Source of the DNA: Tubiluchus corallicola
Lineage: Eukaryota; Priapulida; Priapulimorpha; Priapulimorphida; Tubiluchidae
Length of the DNA stretch: 64,000 bases
Direction of reading: 5' to 3'
NCBI GenBank assembly: GCA_030141605.1
Contig: JAQGDQ010000092.1
Span: 361,001 to 425,000 of the forward strand
A program made the position numbers and the translations under genes. Below, piece after piece: positions 33,105 through 46,700 of the stretch (position 1 is its first letter; every line of letters begins with the position of its first letter). The notes under the pieces were generated by a model. The model was not told the origin of the DNA. It made no database searches and saw only the letters and a program-made list of their open reading frames with translations.

Positions 33105-34652
33105 TAGTCGCGGTTTCCTTTCTCGAATTTACTTAAATTGGCAAGTGAAAACGATACGGGCCTACGACCACAATATTCAAACTTCAAATAATCTGGTTAA
33201 TTGGTCAATCCATAAAAGGTCTGTATCTTCTGATTATTCCGTAAATTAATTACACGTGATGGAAGGAATATATCTTCCTCGCGTGCGTATATTTGTCAAT
33301 AAAAATTATGATTATTGTTTTCAAATTCTCTTCATCACAGCAAATGATTATTTTTGTTACCTTTTGTGGCGCTTTTATTTTGTTGTTGATTTCAAGTTGA
33401 GTAGAAAATCTCAAGTCTTAGATTTTAAATTAATAACATACACAAACGCTATCAATTCTGCAACTACTCAGAACATTAATAACTTCATTGTTACTCGTAC
33501 GATTCATCGTCTATTGTGAAATAATGGCCGCGTTGGACCTCAGTACTACATCACATCCCTTCTGGTTTACATATTTTAAGCCAAATAATTGAACTTAAAA
33601 TTAATACTAACACAAGCGGATTGGTGGATGTCGGCTGCTTTGAACAAATAAACAACTGTGAGATAAGAACAGTGCTTAACAACAAGTATTTACTGCTAAT
33701 TAAGACGTACAGTGCCTTTTGCAACAGGGACTGCTTTGATGCCTTTTGATCTTTAACTATACATATAATGATTGATACCACAGTCCGCAGGAAGTGAAGC
33801 TTTTCTTGTCTGCCAATCCACTCTTTGCGCTGACTGCTGTTGCTGTTGTTTTGAAACGATGGATGCGATTTCTCCACAAGATACCCTGTTTGCATGCATA
33901 CACCAAGACTGGCATTTAGGAATCTATGTTTTCACATATGCGGTGGTTGAGAAATTCTGACACTGAAATTGTGAAAGGACATTCAAGCTTATGCAATACA
34001 GTCAGCAACATAATATTCATGCTCATGTCTGCTGACAGAATACGAAGGATTGGAATGGCAATAATTAAGGCAAATGTCTGGTTGTTCATGGAACGCTTGC
34101 TATTAGCAACAAGTTTTGAAGTTCAATCTCCATCGATGAAGTTCGATGGAGTTGGATGTGGGCATGGAATCCACATTAATTATTGGGAATGGTACTACTA
34201 ATTCAGTATGTGTACTACGGAATCACTGTGTTGTTGCTAAATCACTGTAAAGTTCTGATAACTGGGTCTGCTGCTCTGTTCGAATGTTGGTCCTACACTT
34301 CAGCTACTAGGCTGTTGCAACTGCTAACAATTTAATAAAAATTTATTGCAAATTTGTAAAAAAACAGAACAGGCACTTTTAAACGAGGAAACCGGAAACA
34401 GTCCTGCACTTATAACTGCACGTTGTTTATTGTGCAAGCCTACTAAAACTGACTATAAGAAAGAAAACAAAAATCAGATGTGATAATTCTGTTAATTTAA
34501 TTAGTTAATCAGTTAATTTGATTTTTGTACATTTTTGAATTTGTTTTTTTGTACATAATCATTTTTAACACTGGGTAACATGCCATTCCTACTTCGTAAT
34601 GTTACAAGAGCAAAATACAATGATACATAATATGATATATATTTTAAACAAT

Positions 34653-34718
34653 GTACGCCATATCAGGCATAGACGTACACGTACTTAAATACGCCATATC
34701 AGGCATATAGACGTACAC
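34653..34718. repeat. Direct repeat, 26-28 bp, two copies
   Basis: 'tacgccatatcaggcata' followed by 'gacgtacac' occurs at about 34654-34680 and again at 34690-34717, where the second copy has an extra 'ta'. The copies are separated by about 10 bases. Confidence 0.8.
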
Positions 34719-35799
34719 ATTTCGTCCACTGGTAGTAGACTTCATCAAGTTAATGAGATAATGGATTACATTGTTAAAAAGTATCGGACCAAGTTGATCA
34801 GGTTGATCTACTCAAGATTATAATTTTCTGCATTACGGTTCATAAATTTCAAAATATCATCGACAGAGGGCACCATCTGCTCAGTTTGCAAGTGCATGAT
34901 TGCTAAGCGTATCGTGCAGTTTCTGTTGACGGATGACTGACTACGTCCCCTTGATAAAAAATGCAATTGATAAAAAACGATAACACCTTAAGAAATAGCA
35001 TTTAATTATGAACAAAAAAACATTTATCTTAATGTTCAGTACTTGTATTCGCACTTCTAAGCCATATGTGGACCCGGGTATAATTCGCGCGTTGTTGGAT
35101 GTTGGTTTCTTAATAAAATTGGTGTCACGAGTCGTTTCTTCTAAAACTCCGTTCATTTTTGATTTCTCGCAATGAAAATTGAAAAACTAAAAAATAGATT
35201 AAGTAAAAAACGCTCCACACCACTGGCTTCCCACACTAGATATGAATAAAGCCCGACAGCCCACTAGATAATTATAACGTTCCACAATAAGCAATACAAG
35301 ATGGCTATGTTCCAGTAGCTTCACGAACAACTTTGGACACTAACCAACAACATCACCTACTCAGATTGCATCAGTGCCTCACGAGCCACACTACCGTACC
35401 AAATCCAGAAGATAAGAGAGACAGATGTTTTCAACGCGGAATATAGTCAAGGAATGATGCATATTGTAGAAAATTGCCAATACACGTATATATATAGTCC
35501 TTATGACAAACTTGTTCAAACTCTTTTGTGCGATAATTACCAACACGTGACGAGGTGCAGTAGAAAATGTAGACAAGTCTGTTAGGCAGTACTACCAGCC
35601 ATTACTCCTCATTCAGAACAAATCGCCGTCAGACTAACGCACAAACTTATAACAATATGTAAATGGCAAAAACATATAACAATCCATAGTATGAGTAAAT
35701 GATAGCCCATTTGCCATACACAAGTACCTATATATATAGAGTAAGGAAGACACATAGACTAAGAAAGGACGCTGCTTGACTAAACTCCGTTATAGATCA

Positions 35800-35816
35800 A
35801 CTAGTTGACAACTAGT
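35800..35816. repeat. 17-bp perfect palindrome
   Basis: ACTAGTTG-A-CAACTAGT is a perfect inverted repeat with a 1-base centre. More 'actag' words follow within 20 bases. Function unknown. Confidence 0.6.
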
Positions 35817-37144
35817 CTGCTGAGTACTAGTGTACTAAGTAGAAATAAACCTGTTTCTTTTCATGCTAACTTTTGTATTGCGAATTAGTAGATTTAACTG
35901 TAATCGGGTGTTGCTGTTTGAGTTTGTGGTTATTTTAGTATATTAAATGATACTTTTGATGCACTAGCAGGTTATACAGTCAGATGAAACGAAGCACAAA
36001 TTTGGCTGGCTTAGAACCATTACAGGTCTATTAATGACAATGCAACGCATTCCAGTTAGATATTTCATGCTCACAAGAGCTGATTAAATGTGACTGATTA
36101 TCTTCACATTAAGCTCAAAACCTACGCCACTGCTTATCGGCGGTTCTGTATTAATATAATATATAGGCCAGTTGTATATAAGACGACATAAGACGACCAA
36201 AGTACAGAGATAAAGAACTGATTTGATGACAGGAGATGGAGTCATCGCAAACTGTGGGAAATATAGTATTAACGATGCGGCAAAAAGTCATATTACTGCT
36301 ACTACCGTAGTAACTGCTACTACTACTGCGCATTTGTGCAACAAGTTTTACAGGTGTTACATACATGTATGGCTATGATATGCCCGCGGAACTGAAGGAC
36401 GTTCTGCGCTCAAAACCTACAGCTCGTGAATAAAGTGCACGTTATTACTCACCAGACAGTAAAAGCTTAGAAGTTCGGGCAAACATATTATTATAAGCGT
36501 GTTGTGAGTCTTAACTGCGCCAGAGAATATTGTCATAGTTCCTAAAAATTAGAAATTTGTCTCGCGGCGCAGGTGAATGGTATAACCAGCGGGGTAATTA
36601 TTACTATGGGAGGTGAGTGTTAGCTTTCTTCAGTAATTATTTATAATACTGTAGCCACTGGCCCATTGAATATATGGGTCAGCTCAGCAACCGTAATAAC
36701 AGGGATACTTATGCAAGGTTTAATAATGTTTATCAAGCAAACACTCCTTTAAATACAGAGCAGCCCAAATTTGGAACGATTTGCCAAATTCATTTAGGTG
36801 GCGTTTACGTAGCATCCGGATGCGTATGCGTTTCCACCTGCGGACAGCTGCGAAAAAAAACTCAATAGGAACGGCCGTGGAAAAATAACGCATAACGCAT
36901 GTCAGATAAACCGGTGCATTGAAAACAATATACACGACTTTGTCTATTTCACATCCCCTCAAACGCATACGAATCCCGAAGCTACGTAAACACCACTTTA
37001 TAAAAGCTCAAGATTTTATTCAGTTGGCAACGCAAATAAAAACATAGGTGGTATTTTACGTCAATATAATTTTTGTACTCAAAGCATTATTTTAAATCTC
37101 ATAATGCATTCTAATTTTAGCAGTTTTATTCATTTCAATATTTC

Positions 37145-37415
37145 AGCATTAGCAATTTTATTAATTTTCCTATTTTAAAACAATTCAAATTTTATTAGAC
37201 TTTATATCTGGATTGGTAATTTAGATATATTTATACTAAAAGTAGATATTGCAATTTTTTCTCTATACTACAGATTTTGTATTTTAGCATTAGCAATTTT
37301 AACTTTTTTGTTATTTTAAATCAACCAAACTTTCGTTAGGTTTCATATCAGGATTGTTAACTTAAGTTAATTTATACTAACAGTAGATATTGTAGTTTTT
37401 TCTCTATACTAGATT
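37145..37415. repeat. 141-bp imperfect tandem duplication
   Basis: A unit beginning 'agcattagcaatttta' at 37145 is repeated from 37286. Both units contain, in the same order, 'ttattttaaa'-like, 'agtagatattg' and 'ttttttctctatacta' words. The duplication ends about 330 bases before the start codon of the GMC gene. Confidence 0.75.
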
Positions 37416-37749
37416 CCAAATATTTTTCTATTTTATTTTATCGATGAATTTTATAATTGTATATTGTCGATAAAGAACTTTAACTGCTCATGTTGTTTAT
37501 GTAGATGATCGACATTAAATACAATTTATCTCATCTTATCAGTTTTTGTGAGTTTTGACTTATTTTATTTGGTATTATTCATGTAAAAAATATCACGGTA
37601 CTTAGAAATGTCGCTGAAATGAATACATGTACTTAGTTGTGCAATAATGCGCGGCGAATTGTTAATTAACTGTTCTAAAAGTGCTTACTTTACGCGAATA
37701 TTTTAGCCGTTTATTGTGCTGTATTTACAGGTCTTTGCAGAAGACAATC

Positions 37750-40700
37750 ATGACACATCTACCACTGAACACAGTTCTTATATCAGCGCTCGTTTTACTA
37801 TGGGCTATTTACTTCTACTGGCAGATGAATACTCCCTTCAAACTGCACGCTGATAAGTCGTACGACTTCATAATAAGTATGCTAGACTATCCTCTTTCGT
37901 ATTGCTTTCATATCCTCTTTGGGTTCACTCGCATAGTTTTAACTTTGCAGCTTTCAAAGCGAAAACTTGTTAAATACAAATTCGTTTTAATCACCCAGTA
38001 AAGACAGGAAAGAGCTACTTTTGTATTGTAACGTTTAAATTTGTTATTAGTTTCCAAAAAGAAAATCTTAGTAGACCTGTACGAATTTGTTGAACCAGTA
38101 AAATGTTATCTAACTAAACAACTTATGAAGGCCCTGCCTTTGTTTCGGTTTTACACAGCTTTCTCGAAATGACCAAGGATAATGTCAACTCGCACTATTT
38201 TGGAGTACAACAGAAAGTGTTGAAATGCACCCTGCCTTTTCATCCACTGCATTACAGACTTAATTAAGCAGGCTCATGTTTGCATTAAAAGCAGAACAAT
38301 CTAGGGAAAATGCATTTTACTTTTTTGGAAATTGGCAACAATAACTTTATAGTTAATTAATGTTAATTAATTTTTTGTGCTTTTCTGTAGCCAACCGTCT
38401 TTAGTGTATAGTCATATATATGTATCGATATATTATTTAGAAACTTAACAGTGTTTTATATAACATATATATAACATACCACCAAAATTAATATATACGG
38501 TAGTTTCTTTCATTTAGTTGGGTCTGGTTCAAGTGGGGCAGTAGTGGCTTCTAGACTATCAGAAGTTGATAAATTTCGAATTCTCCTCTTGGAAGCTGGC
38601 GGCCATGGCAGAGGTGATATTAACATTGATCCGCCAGGAGCGCATCTTCGTGCTAGAGCAATTGAAGAAGACTGGCAGTACTTCAGTGTGCCTCAATCTC
38701 AAGCTTGTTTAGGAATGAAAAATCGGGTACAGTCATTGAATCAAAAAGTTGTTTCAACAGAGCTAGTTAGATAAATAGACATAACATTATATATAGAGAT
38801 TTTGGCGAAAGCGCAGCTGAGTGACCACGGTGTAAACTCAGAGACCGGAGTTAAGCAACACCAAATCCCGTTAGTAAATGAATGGATGGTAAGGTGGAAA
38901 TCATGCTGCTCCGGCTCTTTACCTTACTGAAGGAGGATGTCTGAAAATCAGAACGTAGATATGGCATGTGCCGGTTCAATATCTCATCTTAGAGGTCATT
39001 CTTGATTATTCGTAGGCATGTTCCAGGCCTGCTACAACCGGCCACTGGGCCCTGCTACAACTGGACACTGGGCAGTGTATCGAAATCATGCGCTTGTATG
39101 ACTAATATTTCTGTTAAATAACAAAATATTGTAACTGAAACTGACGTATATCGTGGTCATTCCTGTCGTCATTTTGGATTTTATTTTCGCTGTCATGGTT
39201 TTTGCTTGTTGTGTTGTTAGTGTGGCTTTTCTTTTTGTTGGTACTACGTAAAGCGTGACTTAAATTATATTTAGCTTAGCAGAAAATGTTCAAGAAGATG
39301 ATATTATCTGTGTAAAAAGATAAGGCATGCATCAAAGTCCTCTAGAATATTTTGAAAACAAGTTGTCCAGAAAGTTATAACCAGAAAACAAGGACTTCTT
39401 CTGTACTTTTAAACAAGAAAGCTGACTATATGTTGTTGTTTTTTACTGCAGTCAAGTTTTTGGCCTCGTGGTAAAGGACTCGGAGGAACAAGTCTCCTAA
39501 ATACGATGATATATTCTAGAAGTAACAAAAAGAACTATGATAACTGGGAAGCTTCAGGGTGTACAGGATGGAGTTATAGTGATGTTTTGCCTTACTTTCT
39601 CAAATCAGAATATCAGATGGATCCTAAACTGGCGGCTGATACCAGTAAGCCATTTTAGCAGTTCTGTTCGCAAGCTCCGTAAAGTGCAGTTATAATAATA
39701 ACAATAATAATAAGAAGAAGAAGAAGAAAAAGAAAAGAAGAAGAAGAAGAAAAAGAACAACAACAACAACAACGATGACGACAACAACAACGATAACAAC
39801 AACGACAACAATAACAACAACGGTAACAATAACAACAACAATAATAATAATAATAAGAAAATAGGTAACTATATTAATTTCTTCTTACTGCAACTTCTCC
39901 CCATGACCTAAACACAATTAAGATAAAATTTCGGTTGGTTTGGACACATTCTTTATAAAATCAAGACAGTATGACTTGGCAGTTGTGGTGAGGCTGCGTC
40001 ACGCACTAGAGAGCAAGGAAGAAACGGACAAGAATGAAAAATGAAACAAAAGCGAAGACAGCATGATAATATGTCTGTTTGCAAAACATATTACGTGCAT
40101 AGCTAAAATTCTTGACTGCCTATATTTACTATGAGATAATGAATAATGAATTAACTAGGAACTAGAATTTATAACTGTCTGTATTTTATTAGGCAATATT
40201 CATGGCTGCCTATATAACTACATATTTAGTATCAGCTAAACATTGTCTATTTATTAGAGATTCATGTTTTAGGGTTACAATATAAACGTTATAACAGCCC
40301 ATACAAAAACTGGTTTATGACTTGCTATTTGATACAGGCACTAGCTTTAACATACCAGTGTTTTGTTTTAGAGTATCATAGTAAAGCTGGTCCTATGGCT
40401 ATCAGTTCTCAACATACAACGAAACTGGTTGACTATATATTGAAGGCTGCAGATGAACGTGGAATTGGAACAACGTCAGACATGAACGGAGAGAAACAAA
40501 TGGGTACAATCTTTTTACATAATGTCACTTTGCCAAGTTAAATGGACAACTGTGCCTGCTGTTATTGCCTTGTCAAATAACCGAGAACCCCGGATTTCGC
40601 CATTGCGTCCTACGGGTAAAAAACAAACTTTAAAAAATGCTTCACTGATTTTTTAATAATCCTGAAAATACTTAACATGTCTACGTATACGTAACTGTGA

Positions 40701-43700
40701 TCTCCAGGTTATCGAATTTTGGCAAAATTAACACGTAGTTATTAATTTTTAAAGCAAAACTTAGCAGAAAGCAAAAAACTTAAGCAATTACCATTTAAGT
40801 AGCATTAACATTTGCATAAGTAGCGAAAATAATTGCTATACCAACACTTTAACATGAAAGTGATAAACTGTGTAGTATACTTACTCGAGAGAAGACTTGG
40901 CGATTAGTCTGACCAACATTGGCAACATCACAAATTCTACAAATGTGCTTCTGAACTATATATGCTGGCCCAATTTCAACAACGTATTCTTTTTCATCTC
41001 AACCATTAATGCCAGCAGTATCACTGTAATGCTAAGTTGACCAGTTTACATTTCAAGGTCTTTGTTTTTTATATTACGTATAGCATCTTAAAATATTCGA
41101 GATTCTGTGTAGGTAACAAAATGCTTTATGATGCTTCATTTAACACTCAGCTCGCATCCAGATATTTTAACATCTTTGCTATGGCTTCACCTTGCTGTGA
41201 CTATATCACATCGTGGTAAGTTTGTTTAGGCCAGTTTTATCGGTATGAACAGCTTGGAGCTCCACCTATATTCATCGACTTTATCAATACTCAAAAATGA
41301 TTACAATAAAATTACGGCTTGACTGAGTCACAAGGAACTGACTAGCACAGTGATTTAGACGGTGGACTTGTATATTAAACGATTCCTTGTTCAAATCTGA
41401 TTCAGTTTAAACTTTTTCACGCTTTCTTTCCTTTGGCTAAGTTTGCTCTAACACATAATGCCTTAATTCCATCGTGCTCTATTAAAAATAAGGTGACGGA
41501 GAAATAATAGATATTGACGGGATATTACAGGATATAAAAATAATAAATAATACCGTTTTGTAATTTGCAACCTTCGTTTAATAATGGTCTAAGTAAAATA
41601 TTACTTGGTTTTAATGAAATACAGGATTTGGGAAACCTCAAGCTACTATTCGGGATGGTGTACGTGAGAGCACAGCAGCTGCATTTCTTTGGCCTGTCCT
41701 CTGGCCAAGAGGCAACAGAAAGAATCTGGACGTTGTCCTAAACGCTCATGTGACTAGAATAGCATTTGAAGGACACAAGGCAGTGGGGGTTGAATATGAC
41801 AAGCATGGAGAAAGACATTTTGTTCGCTCAGAAAAAGAAGTTATTCTTTCTGCTGGAGCTGTGGCGTCTCCTCAGATTCTCATGTTGTCCGGAGTTGGTC
41901 CATCAGAACACTTGAAAGAAAAAGGAGTAAGTCTAAAATCACTTATTAGTGTCCGTACTGATAGAAGAAGCTTACACTAAGCTAAAATTCTGATGCAAGG
42001 TCTGCTTTTTTGTTTGCAATGTGCGAAAATGTTTAGTGCATTGTTGCAATAAAAAACAGTAAACAACTACCAACTAAATCAATTTTAAATATGTTTGTGA
42101 AAGCTCTTTTAAATGCAGGCCTTATATAATTTTCGAATGCATTATAGACAATATTAGTAAGTCGGTATGTTGAATAATAATATAAATTTTGAGCAAGTCA
42201 AGGATGCAGTAAACCATGACTCCTCTAAGTGTATGATAAATCACCCCTCACAGGCCGAAGTTAATTAACAGTTAGCTAACTTGGCGTTTTTTAAATAAGA
42301 CTGGGTAATAGAATTATATGAATAATCTTGTTACATGATAATGTGAGACACCGAGTAATCTCCCGCAAAATCTATAACTTTTTATGCTCACAAGCGAAAT
42401 TTTGCATTAAAAAGTACAAATTCTCATTTGCTTTAAGCATGTTTGACTACAAATTTTTTGAATGAGTGGTTGGTAACTTTCACTTGTGGAGTCCGAATAT
42501 CCCATAACCAACAGGTTTTAAGATATTTTTCCCTGATAAAGTTATTAGGATGGGACTTAAAAATGCTATTTTGTGGTATTGTGTTTACATATTTTTGAAG
42601 TAATTTTCATGTTACAAAATTTACGAGGTACATGAGATAGTTTCTCCATAACCTTAAAAACGAATTTTACTTCTCCCAGATACATGTTTTGGCAGATCTA
42701 CCTGTTGGTGAGAATCTTCAGGATCACGTTATGGTTGACGCACCGGAGTACACAATAGAAAAGCCATACGCCCTTACGCAAGATTTAATAATGAATTTAG
42801 GTAGTACTTTGGAGTGGAAAATATTTGGAACAGGTCGGTTTCAGTTTACTTTTTTTATCAAATATTTGCAAATATTTTCTATTAGACTTCATTTTAGAAT
42901 ATGTAATAATTATGAAGTTTTATGAACAGGACCGCTGAGTGGAACTGGAGTCGACGCTCATGGATTCGTCAGAACTAGCGTTGTCAGGGATAAAATTAGA
43001 TTTCCGCCTTCAGTTCCAGATATCCAGTTACAACTGTTGGCAGGCGGTCCTGGTAGTGATGGGACAGAAACCTTGCAGAGCTCGTTTAACTTTGGACACA
43101 ACGTGAGTCTGGGAATTGCAAATCCTTCCAATTTATAAGAACTGGTACCTAAGAGCAAATTCTTTGTTTTCTAGTTCTAAGTTTACTATGGATTGGTTTT
43201 ACAGTTTTAGATTAAATATAATTATAGCAGCTCATTAGTTGTTGCTATAAAGTTTGAGGTTTCTCTGACAGAAAAATCCTAATTCGAATTTTTAGTTCAT
43301 CAGCTTTTTTGGAAAAGAACATAGCTTTGTTCTAGTTTCTTTTTGCCATAACAGATTAACAACTACTCTCGAACACATTTGGTTGACATCGTGCAGAGTT
43401 TGCTGAAATGATATCGTACACTGGCTAATGTCAGATAATGAACATCCGGCCTTAGTAAACATAACAAAGTAGAATATATGTTGTTTTATTAAGTTCTCAA
43501 TTATTAAGAAACAGACAAAAACAACGTCTGTATTATTTTACACCTTTTATAGTGAAACCCGAAGCTCATTGTCCGACATTAACCAGAGTGCGACGTAAGC
43601 CCATTTTATCTTATAGCTTCACGTTTACCTTGTAATTTCAGTTTCAAATTTCTTGTTCCACTTGAGTGTACCGAAAGTGTAAGCCAATTTTATCTTATCA

Positions 43701-46700
43701 CTTATTTTATAATTCCAGCTTCAAATTCTCAGTTCCGCTTTGGGTGTACCAAAGTTTCACTTCTAAATAAAAAAAATAGAATTTTTCTGTAAATATCATC
43801 CCTTACAACCCCCAGTGCATGGTTATGCAAGATAAGAAGCTACAAACTAATAACGTTGTTGTAACAGAACTGCATCCTTTAGAAACTTCGTTCCATTAAA
43901 TGGTTTCTTTGAACCATAGGCCTAGTGTAAATACCGTCTTCCATATGGGATGACATGCTTGAAGATATAGGCATTGTTTGAGTAGCGGGATTGATGTGTT
44001 CAGTCGACAACTTTAATTCTTAAATCAAACAAGATTTAATACTAAGTAATGATCGACTTACTTCGCTCAAAAACGCGAAGCTTTTTTCATAATAGAAAGT
44101 GCAATGATAGAATGAAGGCCGGTATTATTAAATTTTTCAAACCAAACTTGACGTAAACAGGGAAAATCTGAAAAGGTCGGAGCTGAATCTTGATTAGATT
44201 AAACTGTGAAATTATAGCACAATATGTCGGAAACTTCTTTTCCGAAGTAAACAAATTGTCATTTGTACTGTAAGAAAGCTGTATAGAAGTACTTAAATGA
44301 ATAGTGTATAACTACTTCTGTAACTTAATTGTTTAGGATCAACTGTTAAAATTGACTGCAAAATCGCTTAGTGAATATTGGGTTGACAGGTTTTTCCTAC
44401 TTCATAGATGCACCTTACAATGCTGTAGATCCCATCTATATACATTATCGTAATGTAACTATATTATTATGTTTACAGGAACTTGACTTTGATTGATTGT
44501 AATGTTGTGACGTTTACTAATATATCGATAACGTAAATAAGGACATCATGATATTTTAACCAATTTGTTTATTGTTTTTACTCATGATTATATAAGAAAT
44601 ATAACGATGGACATCAAATACTAGCAATATATCTTTCGAGAACAAACTTTAGATAAAAACATTCAGTCTGATGCGTTAACTCTCCCACATTTTTATGAGC
44701 AAACAAATAGTAAAATTATGCAAACGAAAAATAAGACCAATTTTTATTCTTCTTCTGGACATGGTACCGAAAGCACTGTGCCGATTTTATTCTTGTTCTC
44801 GACCCAATTATGTGAGCTATGTTGTTTTGTGATAAAATCTATTCTTCCATTCGATCAACTTGGTTTCCAAAATTTTATAACTAGGAGTATGCTTCACAGC
44901 AGAATCTTCTTGATTTACTACAGTATTTTTCTATTACTTTTTCGACATTTTTGTCCTTTAATAATTCGCAAACGCACAGTAGGTCACAAAACTCAAAGCA
45001 CACCAGGTAGGAGGATTCATACTTATACGTTGCTTCATCACCGAGGGGTAAAAAATCACGGAGTGTGCGCGGTTTCTTTTTTTAGACTGGATGCTTTTGA
45101 ACTATGGCCACAGTGTGTGGCAAGGTGGGGTCGAGTTCTAGTAAATTGCTGAGTATGAGCCATTTGGGTGTGACAAAATTTTTCGGTAAAGGACAAAAAC
45201 CGAAATCGGGGGTTGATGCGGGGACAACAAGCTTCCAGTGTGGAATAATAGCAGATTGTAGTGCATCAAGTGAAAGGTCTGACACTCCTAGATTAGTTGA
45301 CCCCGCCAGGGGTGGAAAAGCAAAATTTTATGGGTTTCGAACCGCAGTAGCTTGTAATACACCAAATGAAAGGCCTTAATAAAACGCATTGAATGATGCC
45401 CAAATTGGATGATTTCTGACTCCATAAAGAGGTGAAAACCGGAATTAGTGGTCGGAAACAAATGACTCCATTGCCAAGCATCAGTGGGTTGTATAGCGTC
45501 AAATGAAAGGCCTCAGTGAGACAAATTAAGTGGTGTGAGTTATATCCACACTGGTTGACCCCTGACCCCAAGGTCACAGGTTAGAACTGTTCCAATTTTC
45601 CACCTTTTACTACTTTAAATAAAAAGTCTCGATGAGATAAATTGAATGGTGTACGTTGACCAGTATTTGGTTAACCCTTGACTCAAGAGTCGAAAACTAA
45701 AAAGATTCTAACTTCATCAAACTTTTTAATTTCTAGAACAACTGTACTTAACATGTAGATTATTATTTATTTTGAAAAATATTTTGAAATACGAAACAAA
45801 AGCTGTCACTTAAAGCAACTCCTATCACAGAAGCAGAGTCTTGCCATAGTGTCAAAAACGTTTATTGGTTATATGTTCATTGCGTTTTTGACTGCCAGTA
45901 CTGCAAATTTTTTACGTGTACAAATAACAGACCGATTCATCAATTGTTGTGACTTCTGTTAATGTATATAAATATGTATCTAAATCAGTTAGGATGTAAT
46001 ATATAGCAGCAACAAAATTATTCTTTGGTTTTATTAATTCCTAATGTCACTGTAACACTGATTGAATTATTTGTATTAATCTCCTTGTTGTTTCCATAAG
46101 TTATTGCAGTACGTAAAACCACATAAATGTCATTGTATGTATTATGCTATAATGACAATAAATTGCTTACTTACTTACCATGGTACTTACTTTCCTCCAC
46201 AGTTAATAAAAGAAGGGCAGTACCAGAACCAGTTAAACCAGCATTTCTTCACTTTTCTTGCTACTTTGCTACATCCGAAAAGCGTGGGAAGTATTCGCCT
46301 GCGAAGTTCTTCTCCTTTTGACAGCCCAGTTATTGATCCCCGTTACCTGGAGCATCCCGACGATATTCGAGCTATTATTGAAGGTACGTCTGTGTAGTCT
46401 TAGCGTCCTTTTAACCTTTGAGAGACTTCAGTATTGTAAAACTTTGCTGCCATATTGTTTTAATTACCACTAATAAAAGGCCTGCATTAATGGCATTTTT
46501 TTCTTCTAACATATTTTTTGAAGAGAGGAACTAATTGCGTGGCGGTGTCTGAGCGCGTGGGTCGCTGTAACACTTTTGACACTGTTGCCAGATAGACGTC
46601 ACACCACAGCACCACGAAAAAATAAATTTGTAGTCATGAAAAGTGTAAAACTCCGAAATTTCCACGTTTCAGTTTTATAAAAGAATGTGCAGAAATATTT

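Larger units (their letters stand above)
33110..37749. other. Intergenic DNA before the GMC gene
   Basis: No supported gene. It contains short inverted repeats (34128-34151 and 35800-35816), a 27-base direct repeat at 34.65-34.72 kb, and a 141-bp tandem duplication at 37.1 kb. Open frames up to 114 codons (for example 33551-33895, minus) have no recognisable motif. The last part should include the promoter and 5' UTR of the GMC oxidoreductase gene. Confidence 0.5.

Noticed and set aside
38820-38905. A functional 5S rRNA gene
   Set aside because: Only the internal promoter region is similar; the 5' and 3' stem sequences of 5S rRNA and a T-run terminator are missing.
41341-41400. A functional tRNA gene
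   Set aside because: A and B boxes are only partly matched and no acceptor stem or anticodon arm is evident; listed as a possible SINE head instead.
42958-43158. 66-codon minus-strand frame
   Set aside because: Antisense shadow of GMC exon 7 and its donor region.
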